A stretch of 64,000 bases of DNA from Brevundimonas sp. SORGH_AS_0993 (GCF_030818545.1 NZ_JAUTAH010000001.1:1245001-1309000), one strand, 5' to 3'. Numbered from the stretch's first letter, positions 8,177 through 18,438 are shown. Translations and numbers: made by a program. Notes: a model not told the origin generated them from the sequence alone.

Positions 8177-9124
8177 ATGAAGTCCCGCTTCGCCGCCGCC
8201 GTCGCGGCCCTCCTGTTCGGCGCCGTCGCCGTCTCGGCGCCGACATTCGCCGCCGCCCAGCAGCGCGGCCCCGACAATCAGCCGACGGCGACCCAGGGGC
8301 AGTCACGCGCCGCCTCAGCCCGTCAGCAGCGCCGCCAGCGCGCACCGGCCGCGCCCTCGCCGGAACAGATTCTCGCCTCGGCCCAGGAACAGATGAACCT
8401 GACGGATACGGGCTGCCACGTCAGCGAAGCCAAACTGCTGGGCGTGACCGCTGCGGGCACGAGCCTGTACGAAGTCGCCTGCGGCGCTGCGGTCGGCTAT
8501 CTGGTCGAGACCAAAACCCCGCCTGAAGCGACGGATTGCATCCTCGTGGCCCAGGCCGCTTCCACCGCCCGCGCTACGGACCCCGCTGCTCCGACAGGTC
8601 CCCAGTGCACCCTCGCCGCCAACGCCGACACCCAGAAATTTCTCCGCCAGTACGCCCAGGACGCGGGCGTGACCTGCACTGTGGACCAGGCCAAGGTTCG
8701 TGGCCGTTCCAACGACGGCGCCGTGGTCTATGAGGTCGGCTGCGCCGATGCGCCGGGCTATTGGATCAAGAAGGCCGCCACCGGCTGGTCCAAGACGCCG
8801 TGCATCCAGATCATCGCCGAAAGCGGCGCCTGCGAATACACCACCGCCGCCGAGAACGCCGGCTTCGTAAAGGCCCTGCTGGCCGGTTCGCCTGCCGCTT
8901 CCTGCAACGTGACCGAGGCGCGTCTGATGGGCCGCAACGCCAACGGCGTCTTCTATGAAGCCAAGTGCGACGGCGCCGACGGCGTCATCGCCCGCGTCAA
9001 CGACCAGAACGCCGTCCAGCAGATCTACCCCTGCGCCACCGCCCAGCAGATCGGCGGCGGCTGCAAGCTGACGACGGCCCCCGCCGCCGCGGCTCCGGCC
9101 CCAGCGTCGGGCGGTCGCCTCTAA
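8177..9124 (+). CDS. Secreted protein with repeated cysteine-rich modules
   Basis: 315 residues with a signal peptide (about residues 1-27, ending FAAAQQ). A basic, Gln/Arg/Ala-rich linker is followed by three related modules of the form C-x-V-x-x-A-(K/R)-(L/V)-x-G-x(5,6)-G-x(3)-(Y/F)-E-(V/A)-x-C. Their first cysteines lie in CHVSEAKLLG, CTVDQAKVRG and CNVTEARLMG. Each module is followed by a further cysteine-containing half (DCILVAQA, PCIQIIAE, PCATAQQI). Cysteine spacing suggests disulfides in the periplasm. I do not recognise a named family and assign no function. A strong terminator follows, so it is probably a single-gene unit. Confidence 0.85.
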   Translation: MKSRFAAAVAALLFGAVAVSAPTFAAAQQRGPDNQPTATQGQSRAASARQQRRQRAPAAPSPEQILASAQEQMNLTDTGCHVSEAKLLGVTAAGTSLYEVACGAAVGYLVETKTPPEATDCILVAQAASTARATDPAAPTGPQCTLAANADTQKFLRQYAQDAGVTCTVDQAKVRGRSNDGAVVYEVGCADAPGYWIKKAATGWSKTPCIQIIAESGACEYTTAAENAGFVKALLAGSPAASCNVTEARLMGRNANGVFYEAKCDGADGVIARVNDQNAVQQIYPCATAQQIGGGCKLTTAPAAAAPAPASGGRL

Positions 9125-9145
9125 GCCTCCGTCCATCCCAAACCG

Positions 9146-9183
9146 AAAGGGCCGTCGGCGCGATCCGGCGGCCCTTTTTTCTT
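9146..9183 (+). terminator. Rho-independent terminator after the cysteine-repeat gene
   Basis: AAAGGGCCG pairs with CGGCCCTTT around an internal CGG/CCG pair, followed by a run of T. It begins about 20 bases after the stop at 9124 and separates this gene from exonuclease III. Confidence 0.88.
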
Positions 9184-9231
9184 TATCCGTCGCTCTTTTC
9201 CGAAGGCGAGACGCAGCCTAGCGTCACCGCC

Positions 9232-10029
9232 ATGCGCATCGCCACCTGGAACGTGAACTCGGTCAACGCCCGCCTGCCGACCGTGCTGGCCTGGCTGGAG
9301 CAGGCCGCGCCCGACGTCGCCTGTTTCCAGGAGATCAAATGCGTGGACGAGAAATTCCCGCGCGAGGCGTTCGAGAGCCTGGGCTACAATGTCGAGACCC
9401 ACGGACAAAAGAGCTACAACGGCGTGGCCCTGCTGTCGAAACACCCGCTGTCCGACGTCCGGCGCGGCCTGCCGGGCGACGAGACGGACGACCAGGCCCG
9501 TTATCTGGAAGCGGTGGTCGAGGCGCCCCGCCCCGTTCGTGTCGCGGCGATCTATCTGCCCAACGGCAATCCGATCGGGACAGAGAAGTTCGCCTACAAA
9601 CTGGCCTGGTTCGACCGTCTGAACCGCCACGCCCGGGACCTGCTGCGGTTCGAGGAGCCCCTGGCCCTGTGTGGCGACTACAATGTCATCCCCGAGGCCG
9701 AGGACGCCAGGAACCCCGCCGACTGGACCGGCGACGCCTTGTTCCAGCCCGAGAGCCGCCGCGCCTTGCGCGCCCTGAAAAACCTGGGCCTGGCCGATGC
9801 GCACGAGATCGGCGGCGAGCCGACCGGAACCTACACCTTCTGGGACTATCAGGCCGGCGCTTGGCAGCGGAACAACGGCATCCGCATCGACTTCGCCCTG
9901 CTGTCGCCCCAGGCGGCCGACCGCTTCCGGGGCATCGAGACCCACCGCGCGGCCCGTGACATGGACAAGCCCAGCGACCACGTCCCCGTGGTGATCGACC
10001 TGGACCTGTCGCCGGACGCGGGGGCCTGA
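9232..10029 (+). CDS. xth: Exodeoxyribonuclease III
   Basis: 265 residues, the usual length. All signature motifs of the ExoIII/AP-endonuclease branch are present: MRIATWNVNSVNAR at the N-terminus, CFQEIKC (catalytic Glu), LCGDYNVIP, IRIDFALLS, and the terminal PSDHVPV. The enzyme cleaves at abasic sites and removes 3' blocking groups in base-excision repair. The start at 9232 is the first ATG of the conserved N-terminus. It is followed after five bases by a membrane protein gene, probably co-transcribed. Confidence 0.96.
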   Translation: MRIATWNVNSVNARLPTVLAWLEQAAPDVACFQEIKCVDEKFPREAFESLGYNVETHGQKSYNGVALLSKHPLSDVRRGLPGDETDDQARYLEAVVEAPRPVRVAAIYLPNGNPIGTEKFAYKLAWFDRLNRHARDLLRFEEPLALCGDYNVIPEAEDARNPADWTGDALFQPESRRALRALKNLGLADAHEIGGEPTGTYTFWDYQAGAWQRNNGIRIDFALLSPQAADRFRGIETHRAARDMDKPSDHVPVVIDLDLSPDAGA

Positions 10030-10034
10030 CGCCG

Positions 10035-10550
10035 ATGGCCGACGCCTTGCGGGTGGTTCTGCTAATCGCCCTGGCGGCGGCCGTGCTGACGACCCTGGCC
10101 CTGGCCCTGTCCTGGTGGATGGAGCCCGAGCGCCGCCTGCGCCGCGCCCTGCTCAAGGCCCTGGGCGCCGCGCCCGAGGTCGAGGCCCATTCGCCGGGCG
10201 AGGGCCGCGCCTGCGCCCTGAATTTCGACGTCGAACAGGTGGTGGTCCTATGGGCCAACGGCGCCCACGGCCTGGCCTACGCCTTCGAGGAGGTGGAGGG
10301 CGGCGAGATCATCGTCGACGGCCACGTCGTGGCCCGCATCCGCCGGGGCGAGGGGCGCAAGGCGCTGGACGTCATGGCCCCCGATGCCGAACAGGTGGTG
10401 CTGCGCCTGATGTTCGTCGACGCCCGCCATCCCGAGTTCGAACTGGCCCTGTGGGACGCCGCCCTGCCCGCCCAGACCGGCTCGCCCAGCGAGGCCCTGC
10501 GCCTTGGCCGCCGCTGGCTTTCCCACCTCGAAGCCCTGCTGAAGGGCTGA
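10035..10550 (+). CDS. Conserved hypothetical membrane-anchored protein
   Basis: 171 residues. One N-terminal transmembrane helix (about residues 5-27, VVLLIALAAAVLTTLALALS) precedes a compact soluble domain with FDVEQVVVLWANGAHGLAYA and EQVVLRLMFVDARHPEFELA. The beta-rich pattern and terminal amphipathic helix suggest a small folded domain, but I recognise no named family. It sits five bases after exonuclease III in the same direction, a spacing consistent with one operon. Confidence 0.75.
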   Translation: MADALRVVLLIALAAAVLTTLALALSWWMEPERRLRRALLKALGAAPEVEAHSPGEGRACALNFDVEQVVVLWANGAHGLAYAFEEVEGGEIIVDGHVVARIRRGEGRKALDVMAPDAEQVVLRLMFVDARHPEFELALWDAALPAQTGSPSEALRLGRRWLSHLEALLKG

Positions 10551-10631
10551 ACGCCCCTTTGCGCTCGGCGCGCGGGAGCGTTAGAAGCGCCCGCTCATTC
10601 TACAGACCAGCCTTTATTCAGGGAGGCCGCC

Positions 10632-11537
10632 TTGGCCCGCCTTTTCGACGCCTATGTCGTCGCCGACTGGACCGCCGCCGAGACCCGAAAGCTGGGCGAG
10701 TCCTCGCTGTGGATCGGCGTGGCCAAGCGCGACGTGCGTTTCCGCCTCTATACCGAGACGCACAACGTCGCCACGCGGGCCGAGGGCGAGGCCCTTCTGG
10801 CCTCCATCCTGGCCGATCACAGAAAGCGCGGCGACCGGGTCCTAGTGGGGCTGGACTTCAACTTCGGCTATCCGGCCGGCACGGCCGCGCGCCTGGGTCT
10901 GACCGGAACCCCGTGGCAGGCGATGTGGAAATTCATCGCCTCGAACATCGTGGACAAGGCCGACAACACCAACAACCGCTATCAGGTGGCGGCCAAGATG
11001 AACCGCCTGATGACGGACGAGGCCTGGCCCTTCTGGGGCGCGCCCGCCAAACAGGCCCAGCGCTGGCTGACCACCACCAAGCCTCCTGCCGGATCGGGCG
11101 CCGACATCCCCGAGTTCCGCGCCACCGAGGACGCCGCCCGCAAGGGCCGCCTCCAGCCCAAGAGCGTGTGGCAGATGCACGGCGCCGGCGCCGTCGGCGG
11201 CCAAACCTTGGTCGGCGTGCCCGCCGTGCGCCGCCTGCTGGACAGCCTGGGTCCGTCCGGCGCCGTCTGGCCTTTCGGCACGGGCTGGCGCGAACTGACG
11301 CCAGACGACGTGGAGCCCCTGTCGGCCCTGGTGGTCGAGGTCTGGCCGTCCCTGTTCCAGACAAAGCCCGGACCGGGCGAGTTCAAGGATCAGGCCCAGG
11401 TCCGCACGACAGCCGAGGCCCTGGCCCGCCTGGACGAGGCCGGCGACCTGGCCAGGGCCTTCGCCCCGCCCAAGGACGCCACGCCCGAACTGATCCAGAA
11501 GATCGAACAGGAAGAGGGTTGGATCCTGGGCGTCTGA
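10632..11537 (+). CDS. Predicted RNase H-fold protein (DUF429-like), function unknown
   Basis: 301 residues. It begins with a TTG codon at 10632 that has a GGGAGG ribosome site five bases upstream. The N-terminal strand ending in an aspartate (FDAYVVADWTAAE) and a second one (DRVLVGLDFNFGYPAGTAAR) are arranged like the first acidic residues of the DUF429 / RNase H-like superfamily; a later EVWPSLF segment resembles the ETHPE motif of that group. Relatives carry inconsistent database names tied to cobalamin or molybdopterin synthesis, for which I see no support. The fold assignment is an inference from motif order. Confidence 0.7.
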   Translation: MARLFDAYVVADWTAAETRKLGESSLWIGVAKRDVRFRLYTETHNVATRAEGEALLASILADHRKRGDRVLVGLDFNFGYPAGTAARLGLTGTPWQAMWKFIASNIVDKADNTNNRYQVAAKMNRLMTDEAWPFWGAPAKQAQRWLTTTKPPAGSGADIPEFRATEDAARKGRLQPKSVWQMHGAGAVGGQTLVGVPAVRRLLDSLGPSGAVWPFGTGWRELTPDDVEPLSALVVEVWPSLFQTKPGPGEFKDQAQVRTTAEALARLDEAGDLARAFAPPKDATPELIQKIEQEEGWILGV

Positions 11538-11570
11538 CGCCGCCTGGGCGCGCAACGTCCCGAAAAAGGC

Positions 11571-11600
11571 GTCGCGTTTTCAGTCCCCTGAAGACGCGAC
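11571..11600 (+). terminator. Hairpin after the DUF429-like gene
   Basis: A 13-base stem (GTCGCGTTTTCAG pairing with CTGAAGACGCGAC, one mismatch) closes a four-base TCCC loop 33 bases after the stop at 11537. There is no T-run on the plus side, so it may be a weak or Rho-assisted terminator or an RNA-stabilising hairpin. Confidence 0.55.
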
Positions 11601-11675
11601 CGCCCCATCGACACGCCCTGGTTCGAAACCGTGCGACACTGGCCGCCGGTCTTTGACAATCCCATCCTCTCTATA

Positions 11676-11767
11676 AAATCGGACTGTTCGGACTCTGTTT
11701 TTCAGCGTCCGATGCCGCGACGCATCGGACGATCCGGATAAATCGGACTGTTCGGACTGTTCGGACT
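11676..11767. repeat. Repeated TCGGACT elements flanking a palindrome
   Basis: The 19-base string AAATCGGACTGTTCGGACT occurs at 11676-11694 and again at 11740-11758, where it continues into a further GTTCGGACT. Between the copies lies a perfect inverted repeat, GTCCGATGC (11707-11715) and GCATCGGAC (11722-11730). The block lies between the ends of two convergent genes, so it may act in termination, but its repeated structure is unusual. Confidence 0.85.
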
Positions 11768-11797
11768 CCGTTTTCCCGACGTCCGCTCCTCCGCCGC

Positions 11798-13495
11798 CTA
11801 CCCGATCAGGGACCGCGCCGCCGCCCGCGCCTCGTCGGTGATCTCGGCGCCGGACAGCATCCGGGCGATCTCCTCCTGGCGGCGCTCCTCGTCCAGGGCG
11901 ACGACGGTTGTGGTGGTCAGGCCCTCCTTTTCGGCCTTCATCACCTTCCAGTGGGCGTGGCCGCGCGCGGCGACCTGGGGGCTGTGGGTCACGACCAGGA
12001 CCTGGGCCCCGGTCGACAGCCGCTTCAAGCGCGACCCCACCGCCTCGGCCACGGCGCCGCCGACGCCCTGATCGACCTCGTCGAAGATCATCACGGGCTG
12101 CAGCATGTCCGCGCGCCCGGCCAGGGCCGCCTTCATCGCCAGCGCGAAACGCGCCAGTTCCCCGCCGGAGGCGATGGCGTCCAGCGGGCCGAAATCGGTC
12201 CCGGCGTTGGTGGCGATCTGGAACCGCACCGTCTCGACCCCGTCCGGCCCACGCCGACCCGGGGTCGGCTCCAGCGCCACGCGGAACCGCGCCCGCTCCA
12301 GCTTCAGCGGCCCCAGTTCGTCCATGACGGCGGCGGTCAGCCGCTCGGCCGCCGCCTCCCGCGCCGAGGTCAGGAAGGTCGCCGCCAGGTCATAGGCTTC
12401 GGCCGCCTCGGCCGCCTCGCGCCCGGCGTTGGTCAGGGCCTCCTCCCCGTCCTCGATCAGCCGCAGCTGTTCGCGCAGCCGAACCCGCAGGCCCGGCAGG
12501 CCGTCGACGGCGACGTGCAGCTTGCGCGCGACGGCGCGCAGGGCGAACAGCCGCTCCTCGGCCTTGTCCAGCCGTCCGGGCTCGTAGTCGAAGGCGTCGG
12601 CGGCGGCGTCCACGGCGGCGATGGCCTCTTGCGCCTCCACCAGGGTCCGGTCGATGGCGTCTACGGCGGCCGACAGGCGCACGATCACCGGATGATCGCC
12701 CTCCACCCCCGCCTGGCCCGCCCGCTGGCGCGCGTGTTCGACGGCGCGCAGGGCCGCGCCCAGCTTCTGGCTCAGCTTGTCGCCGCCCAACTGGGTCCGG
12801 GCGTCGGCCAGATCGGCGATGGCCTTTTCGGCGGCGCCCAGCACGGCCCGTTCGCCGGCCAGTTCGGCCTCCTCGTCCGCGCGCGGGTCCAGGGCGTCCA
12901 GTTCGGCCAGGTTCAGGGCGATCTCCTCGCGCCGCGCCGCCGCATCCGCCGCCTGGGCCTTCAACTCGGCCAGTCTCGCCTCTGCGGCCTTCAGCTTGGT
13001 CGAGGCGGCGGCGACGGCCGACAACTGGGGCTGCACCCCGCCATAGGCGTCCAGCAGGCCCCGATGGGTGCGCCAGTCCAAAAGGCCCACCGTCTCGTGC
13101 TGGCCATGCACCTCGACCAGGGCGGCGCCGATCTCGCGCAGGGCCGCGACCCCGGCGGGCTGATCGTTGACATAGGCGCGGCTGCGGCCGTCGGCGCCCA
13201 TCACCCGGCGCAGGATCAGCTCTTCCCCCGGCTGGACCTCGAACCCCTTGTCCGCGATCAGGGCCATCAGGTCGGCGTCGTCCGGGGCGGTGAAGACGGC
13301 CGTGGCCACGGCCTGTCGGGCGCCCGCCCGCACCAGGCCGGCGTCGCCCCGCCCGCCCAGCGCCAGGCCCAGGGCGTCCAGAATGATCGACTTGCCCGCC
13401 CCCGTCTCGCCGGTCAGCACGGTCAGCCCGCCCTGAACCTCCAGGTCCAGCGCGTCCACCAGGACGACGTCACGAATGGAAAGGGCGGTCAGCAT
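11798..13495 (-). CDS. recN: DNA repair protein RecN
   Basis: 565 residues, the expected length. It is an SMC-like ATPase with a Walker A motif GETGAGKS (about residues 29-36), a long central coiled coil rich in Ala/Glu/Leu, the ABC signature SGGELARF, Walker B VMIFDEVDQGVGG and a C-terminal VLVVTHSPQVAARG. RecN acts at double-strand breaks, aiding chromosome cohesion and RecA-dependent repair. I chose the ATG at 13495 (MLTALSIRDVVL) over an in-frame TTG twelve bases upstream. It follows bamD by about 100 bases in the same direction, an order seen in other Caulobacterales. No clear LexA box was recognised upstream. Confidence 0.96.
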   Translation of the reverse strand: MLTALSIRDVVLVDALDLEVQGGLTVLTGETGAGKSIILDALGLALGGRGDAGLVRAGARQAVATAVFTAPDDADLMALIADKGFEVQPGEELILRRVMGADGRSRAYVNDQPAGVAALREIGAALVEVHGQHETVGLLDWRTHRGLLDAYGGVQPQLSAVAAASTKLKAAEARLAELKAQAADAAARREEIALNLAELDALDPRADEEAELAGERAVLGAAEKAIADLADARTQLGGDKLSQKLGAALRAVEHARQRAGQAGVEGDHPVIVRLSAAVDAIDRTLVEAQEAIAAVDAAADAFDYEPGRLDKAEERLFALRAVARKLHVAVDGLPGLRVRLREQLRLIEDGEEALTNAGREAAEAAEAYDLAATFLTSAREAAAERLTAAVMDELGPLKLERARFRVALEPTPGRRGPDGVETVRFQIATNAGTDFGPLDAIASGGELARFALAMKAALAGRADMLQPVMIFDEVDQGVGGAVAEAVGSRLKRLSTGAQVLVVTHSPQVAARGHAHWKVMKAEKEGLTTTTVVALDEERRQEEIARMLSGAEITDEARAAARSLIG

Positions 13496-13598
13496 CGGGG
13501 TCGGCAACCGGCGGAACGAATCGGGACCGCAGAATCGACAGACGCGCGCCCCGGCGCAAGGCCCGAACGCGCGTCCAAAAGGCGTATCAGGTTGGCGC

Positions 13599-14453
13599 TC
13601 AGCCCGGGATCAGCCGGTGCAGCCAGCCCTGGCGCTTGCCCTCCGGCGCCTTGTCCGGCGTGTGGCCGTTTTCGGTCAGCAAGGCGTAGGCTTCGGCGTA
13701 CCAGGCGCTGCCCGGATAGTTGTAGCCCAGGACCGCGCCGTTGCGGGTCGCCTCGTCCTTCAGGCCCAGTTGCAGGTTCACCTCGACCAGGCGGTACAGG
13801 GCCTCGGGCGTGTGCGAGGTGCGTTGGAAGTCCGGGTTGGCGATGACGGCCTTGTAGCGGTTCAGGGCCGCCAGCGGCTGGTTGGCGCGCTGATAGTAGC
13901 GGCCGATGTTCATCTCCTTGCCGGCCAGCTGGTCGTTGACCATGTCGATCTTGACCGCGGCGTCCTGGGCGTAGGGCGTACCCGGATAGCGGCGGGCCAC
14001 GTCGCGCAGGCCCGCAAGCGCCGCGGTGGCGTAGCCCTGATCGCGGCCCACGTCGGTGATTTGCTCGAAGTTGCAGACCGCCTTCATGTAGAAGGCGTAG
14101 GCCGCCGACGGATTGCCGGGGAACAGCTGGATGAACCGATCCGCCGCCGCGATGGCCTCGGCGTAGTTGTTGTTCTGATAGTAGGCGTAGATCTGCATCA
14201 GGATCGAACGGCGCGCCCAGTCCGAATAGGGGTGCTGGCGTTCCACCTCTTGGAAGTAGTCCACCGCATCGGTCCAGCGATGCTGCTGCAGCCGTTCGTA
14301 GCCGGTGTTGTACAGCGCCTCTACCGGGCGTTCCTCATAGGCCAGCTTGGGGCGGGTCTTGCCGGCGCAGGCCGACATCGTCATGGCGACACAGGCCACG
14401 GCCAACAGCACCAGGCCGGAACGGAACTTGGAAACGAGCAAGGACGACCCCAT
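13599..14453 (-). CDS. bamD: Outer-membrane assembly lipoprotein BamD
   Basis: 284 residues. A type II signal peptide ends in the lipobox MSAC (Cys29). Five TPR-like helical repeats follow, for example ALYNTGYERLQQHRWTDAVD, ILMQIYAYYQNNNYAEAIAA and DVARRYPGTPYAQDAAVKID, the standard BamD architecture. BamD is the essential lipoprotein partner of BamA that delivers beta-barrel precursors. It precedes recN on the same strand. The 193 bases upstream (14454-14646) separate it from the divergent prs gene and hold no gene I can support. Confidence 0.95.
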   Translation of the reverse strand: MGSSLLVSKFRSGLVLLAVACVAMTMSACAGKTRPKLAYEERPVEALYNTGYERLQQHRWTDAVDYFQEVERQHPYSDWARRSILMQIYAYYQNNNYAEAIAAADRFIQLFPGNPSAAYAFYMKAVCNFEQITDVGRDQGYATAALAGLRDVARRYPGTPYAQDAAVKIDMVNDQLAGKEMNIGRYYQRANQPLAALNRYKAVIANPDFQRTSHTPEALYRLVEVNLQLGLKDEATRNGAVLGYNYPGSAWYAEAYALLTENGHTPDKAPEGKRQGWLHRLIPG

Positions 14454-14646
14454 GACGAGCGGAAGCCGGCCGTGCAGCCAAGCCTCCTGAAACGAACGTG
14501 GCGATCTCTAGCACCCGCGACCGGGCCGCGCCATGCCGACGAAATCTATCGCCGCACGACTTGCCCTGCCCGGCTCCGCTGGTAAAGAGCGCGCCAACCG
14601 ACTGTCGTTCATGAGGGTCGGATGACGGCGAAAGGATGACCGGCCG

Positions 14647-15582
14647 ATGAAGCTGCTCTCTGGCAACGCGAACCGCGCCCTGTCGCAGGCCATCGCCGAC
14701 CACCTGGACGCGCCCCTGACCAAGGCCCAGGTCAAGCGGTTCGCCGACAACGAGGTTTTCGCCGTCATCGAGGAGAACGTGCGCGGCGAGGATGTCTTCA
14801 TCCTCCAGTCCACCTCCTATCCCGCCAACGACAATCTGATGGAGCTGCTGATCATCACCGACGCCCTGGTCCGGGCCTCGGCCAAGCGGATCACGGCCGT
14901 CATGCCCTACTTCGGCTATGCCCGTCAGGACCGGAAGACCGGCGGCCGCACGCCGATCTCGGCCAAGCTGGTCGCCAATCTGATCACCCGCGCCGGCGCC
15001 GACCGGGTCCTGACCATGGATCTGCATGCGGGCCAGATTCAGGGCTTCTTCGACATCCCGACCGACAACCTGGTCGCCACCCCGGTCCTGGCCCAGGACA
15101 TCAAGGACAACTATCCGCGCGGCGACGACCTGATGATCGTCTCGCCCGATGTCGGCGGGGTGGTGCGCGCCCGCTCCCTGGCCAGCCGTCTGAACGTCGA
15201 CCTGGCTATCGTCGACAAGCGCCGGGCCAAGGCGGGCGAAAGCGAGGTCATGAACATCATCGGCGACGTGGAAGGCCGCCGCTGCATCCTGTTCGACGAC
15301 ATCGTCGATTCGGGCGGCACCCTGGTCAATGCGGCCAAGGCGCTGATCGACCAGGGCGCGACCGAGGTTTCGGCCTATATCAGCCACGGCGTCCTGTCCG
15401 GCCCCGCCGTCCAGCGCATCACCGACGGCCCGCTGAAAGAGCTGGTCATCACCGATTCCATCGAGCAGCCCCACGAAGTTTTGAACTGCTCGAAAATCCG
15501 CGCCGTTTCCGTGGCTCCGCTCATCGGTGAAGCTATCCGACGGATCGCCAACGAGGAATCGGTGTCGAAACTGTTCGATTAA
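14647..15582 (+). CDS. prs: Ribose-phosphate pyrophosphokinase
   Basis: 311 residues. Class I PRPP synthetase features are: an N-terminal [19 protein letters not shown], the ATP-binding flexible region [20 protein letters not shown], metal-binding [18 protein letters not shown], and the PRPP loop [20 protein letters not shown]. It makes PRPP from ribose 5-phosphate and ATP for nucleotide, histidine, tryptophan and NAD synthesis. The start at 14647 matches the conserved N-terminus. It is divergent from bamD and followed by an unrelated lipoprotein. Confidence 0.98.
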   Translation: MKLLSGNANRALSQAIADHLDAPLTKAQVKRFADNEVFAVIEENVRGEDVFILQSTSYPANDNLMELLIITDALVRASAKRITAVMPYFGYARQDRKTGGRTPISAKLVANLITRAGADRVLTMDLHAGQIQGFFDIPTDNLVATPVLAQDIKDNYPRGDDLMIVSPDVGGVVRARSLASRLNVDLAIVDKRRAKAGESEVMNIIGDVEGRRCILFDDIVDSGGTLVNAAKALIDQGATEVSAYISHGVLSGPAVQRITDGPLKELVITDSIEQPHEVLNCSKIRAVSVAPLIGEAIRRIANEESVSKLFD

Positions 15583-15666
15583 GGATCGGATAACCAGTTT
15601 CCCCGCGTTATAAGCGGCTCCAGTTGTATGCGCTTCCCCGGCGCCAGAGTTCTGTGGACGCTTCCT

Positions 15667-16749
15667 ATGCCCAAGGCCTTCATGACCCGCGGCCTGTCGA
15701 TCGCCGCCCTCGCTGCGGCCGTCGTGCTCGCCAGCTGTTCGACGAAGACGGAGACGGCCGTTGCGCCGCCCCCGCCGCCGCCCCCGCCGCCCGTCACCCT
15801 GAATCAGAGCGTCGCCGACGCCGCCGCCGTCTATGTCGCCTATCTGCGCCAAGCGCAGACCATTAGCCCCGGCGGCTTCGCCGATGCGGAATCGATCCAG
15901 GCCGACCTGCGCAAGGGCGCGTCCTATGAGCCGCTCGAGCTGTCGCGCGGCCTGATCGCCTATGGCTCCATCATCGCCCTGCAGTCGCCCGAGTTCGTCG
16001 CCGGCGTGCGCCAGTTCGCTGTCGATCCGACCCAGCGCCAGCAGATGGTCGCCCGCATCGTGGCTGATCCGGCCTATGCCGCCACCCTGCCCGGCGCCGA
16101 CGCCGCCGCCGGCCTGATCGCCTCGACCATCAACAAGGACGCGGTGGCCATGCGCGCCATCGCCGACGCGGTGGAGCAGGACGCCTACACCGTCCAGGGG
16201 CGCACCGATCCGCGCCGTCGCTGGGCGATCACCCCCATTCCCCACCGCGAGGTCCGGCTGGAAAGCGCCAAGACCCTGTCGGCGGTCGACATGCTTCCCT
16301 CGCCCGAGGAATCGGCCCGCCTGCTCGCCGCCGCCAACACGGGCGCGGGCCTTCAGGTCGAGCCGTCGCGCAAGGCGCCGCCCTATACGCCCGCCATGGT
16401 CCGCTCCCTGGCCATCGCCGCCCTGGCCGCCCTGGGCGCCGCCGGGGACGAGGCCAAGGCCAACACCGACGCCCTGGTCTCCGAGCCGAACAGCGAGTTC
16501 TGCCTGAACCTGTCCAAGCTGATGCTGTTCCAGTGCCTGGCCGCCTCGCGTCCCAGCTACGAGGACATGTTCTGCCTGGGCCGCCACGTCGCCCGCGACC
16601 TGTCCAGCTGCGCCACCCAGGCCGTCTTCGCCCCCATCATCACGGTCGGCGATCCGACCGAGACGGGCACGCCCGTGGCCACCCCTGTCGCCGCGGCCTC
16701 GACCTCCGCCTCCACCGCCGTGCGGACGCCCGCGCCGACCGGCGGCTGA
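15667..16749 (+). CDS. Proline-tract lipoprotein of unknown function
   Basis: 360 residues from the ATG at 15667 (MPKAFMTRG). An earlier in-frame ATG at 15628 would place 13 extra residues before the signal peptide and is less likely. A lipobox LASC (Cys24) is followed by a run of nine prolines (residues 34-42), then a largely helical domain (VADAAAVYVAYLRQAQTISP; a late cysteine cluster at EFCLNLSKLMLFQCLAA and MFCLGRHVARDLSSC). The C-terminus is Ala/Thr/Pro-rich. The polyproline tract suggests a spacer between the membrane anchor and the folded domain. No named family recognised. Confidence 0.8.
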   Translation: MPKAFMTRGLSIAALAAAVVLASCSTKTETAVAPPPPPPPPPVTLNQSVADAAAVYVAYLRQAQTISPGGFADAESIQADLRKGASYEPLELSRGLIAYGSIIALQSPEFVAGVRQFAVDPTQRQQMVARIVADPAYAATLPGADAAAGLIASTINKDAVAMRAIADAVEQDAYTVQGRTDPRRRWAITPIPHREVRLESAKTLSAVDMLPSPEESARLLAAANTGAGLQVEPSRKAPPYTPAMVRSLAIAALAALGAAGDEAKANTDALVSEPNSEFCLNLSKLMLFQCLAASRPSYEDMFCLGRHVARDLSSCATQAVFAPIITVGDPTETGTPVATPVAAASTSASTAVRTPAPTGG

Positions 16750-16772
16750 CCTACGCGCGCGGCCAGACGATC

Positions 16773-16807
16773 AAAGGCCCGCCCCGAGCGATCGGAGCGG
16801 GCCTTTT
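16773..16807. terminator. Bidirectional terminator between convergent genes
   Basis: AAAGGCCCGCCCCG pairs with CGGAGCGGGCCTTTT (one mismatch) with a short loop and a T-run on the plus side; the A-run on the left serves the minus strand. It serves the lipoprotein gene and the small gene downstream of aceA. Confidence 0.9.
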
Positions 16808-16830
16808 TCATGCGGCGCTTGGTCTTCGGC

Positions 16831-17040
16831 CTATTCGTAGCCGTGCGCGGCCTCGTTGATGACCTGGGACGGCATGGACGAGAAGTCGACCGCCACGGGA
16901 TTGGCCACCTTGGCCTGATAGGTGCGCAGAACGTGCGTCAGGCGACGGCGCACCTCGCGCTCGGCCTCCGTGCCGGCGTCCAGCGCCAGGGGCGCCAGGC
17001 AGAAGTCGAGGATGGCTTCGGTTCGGGTCAGCGGTTCCAT
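16831..17040 (-). CDS. Small hypothetical protein downstream of isocitrate lyase
   Basis: 69 residues from the ATG at 17040 (MEPLTRTEAILDFCLAPLAL). It is a mostly helical, acidic small protein with EAEREVRRRLTHVLRTYQAK. No domain recognised. It starts 20 bases after the aceA stop on the same strand with a GGAAAAG-type ribosome site, so it is very probably the last gene of the aceA transcript. Its position suggests a role tied to the glyoxylate shunt, but this is inference from context only. Confidence 0.75.
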   Translation of the reverse strand: MEPLTRTEAILDFCLAPLALDAGTEAEREVRRRLTHVLRTYQAKVANPVAVDFSSMPSQVINEAAHGYE

Positions 17041-17060
17041 AGAGACTTTTCCTTTCCTGA

Positions 17061-18341
<1,281 letters not shown>

Positions 18342-18404
18342 GGTCGAAACCCGTCTGTCGAAAGCGCGGCCGCAGCCGCCGTCTCAAGACAGAAACACGC
18401 CGAA

Positions 18405-18416
18405 GTCACGAATGAC
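18405..18416. promoter_or_regulatory. Candidate operator 1, aceA / regulator intergenic region
   Basis: GTCACGAATGAC, a four-base GTCA/TGAC dyad with a CGAA centre, lies between the divergent aceA and regulator genes. The same half-sites recur in the larger dyad 23 bases away. Confidence 0.5.
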
Positions 18417-18438
18417 ACCGATCCCGTCGAAACAACGA

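Noticed and set aside
14335..16587. A 750-residue reverse-strand open frame across prs
   Set aside because: Antisense to prs and the lipoprotein gene, low-complexity Gly/Asp/Val composition, no family match.
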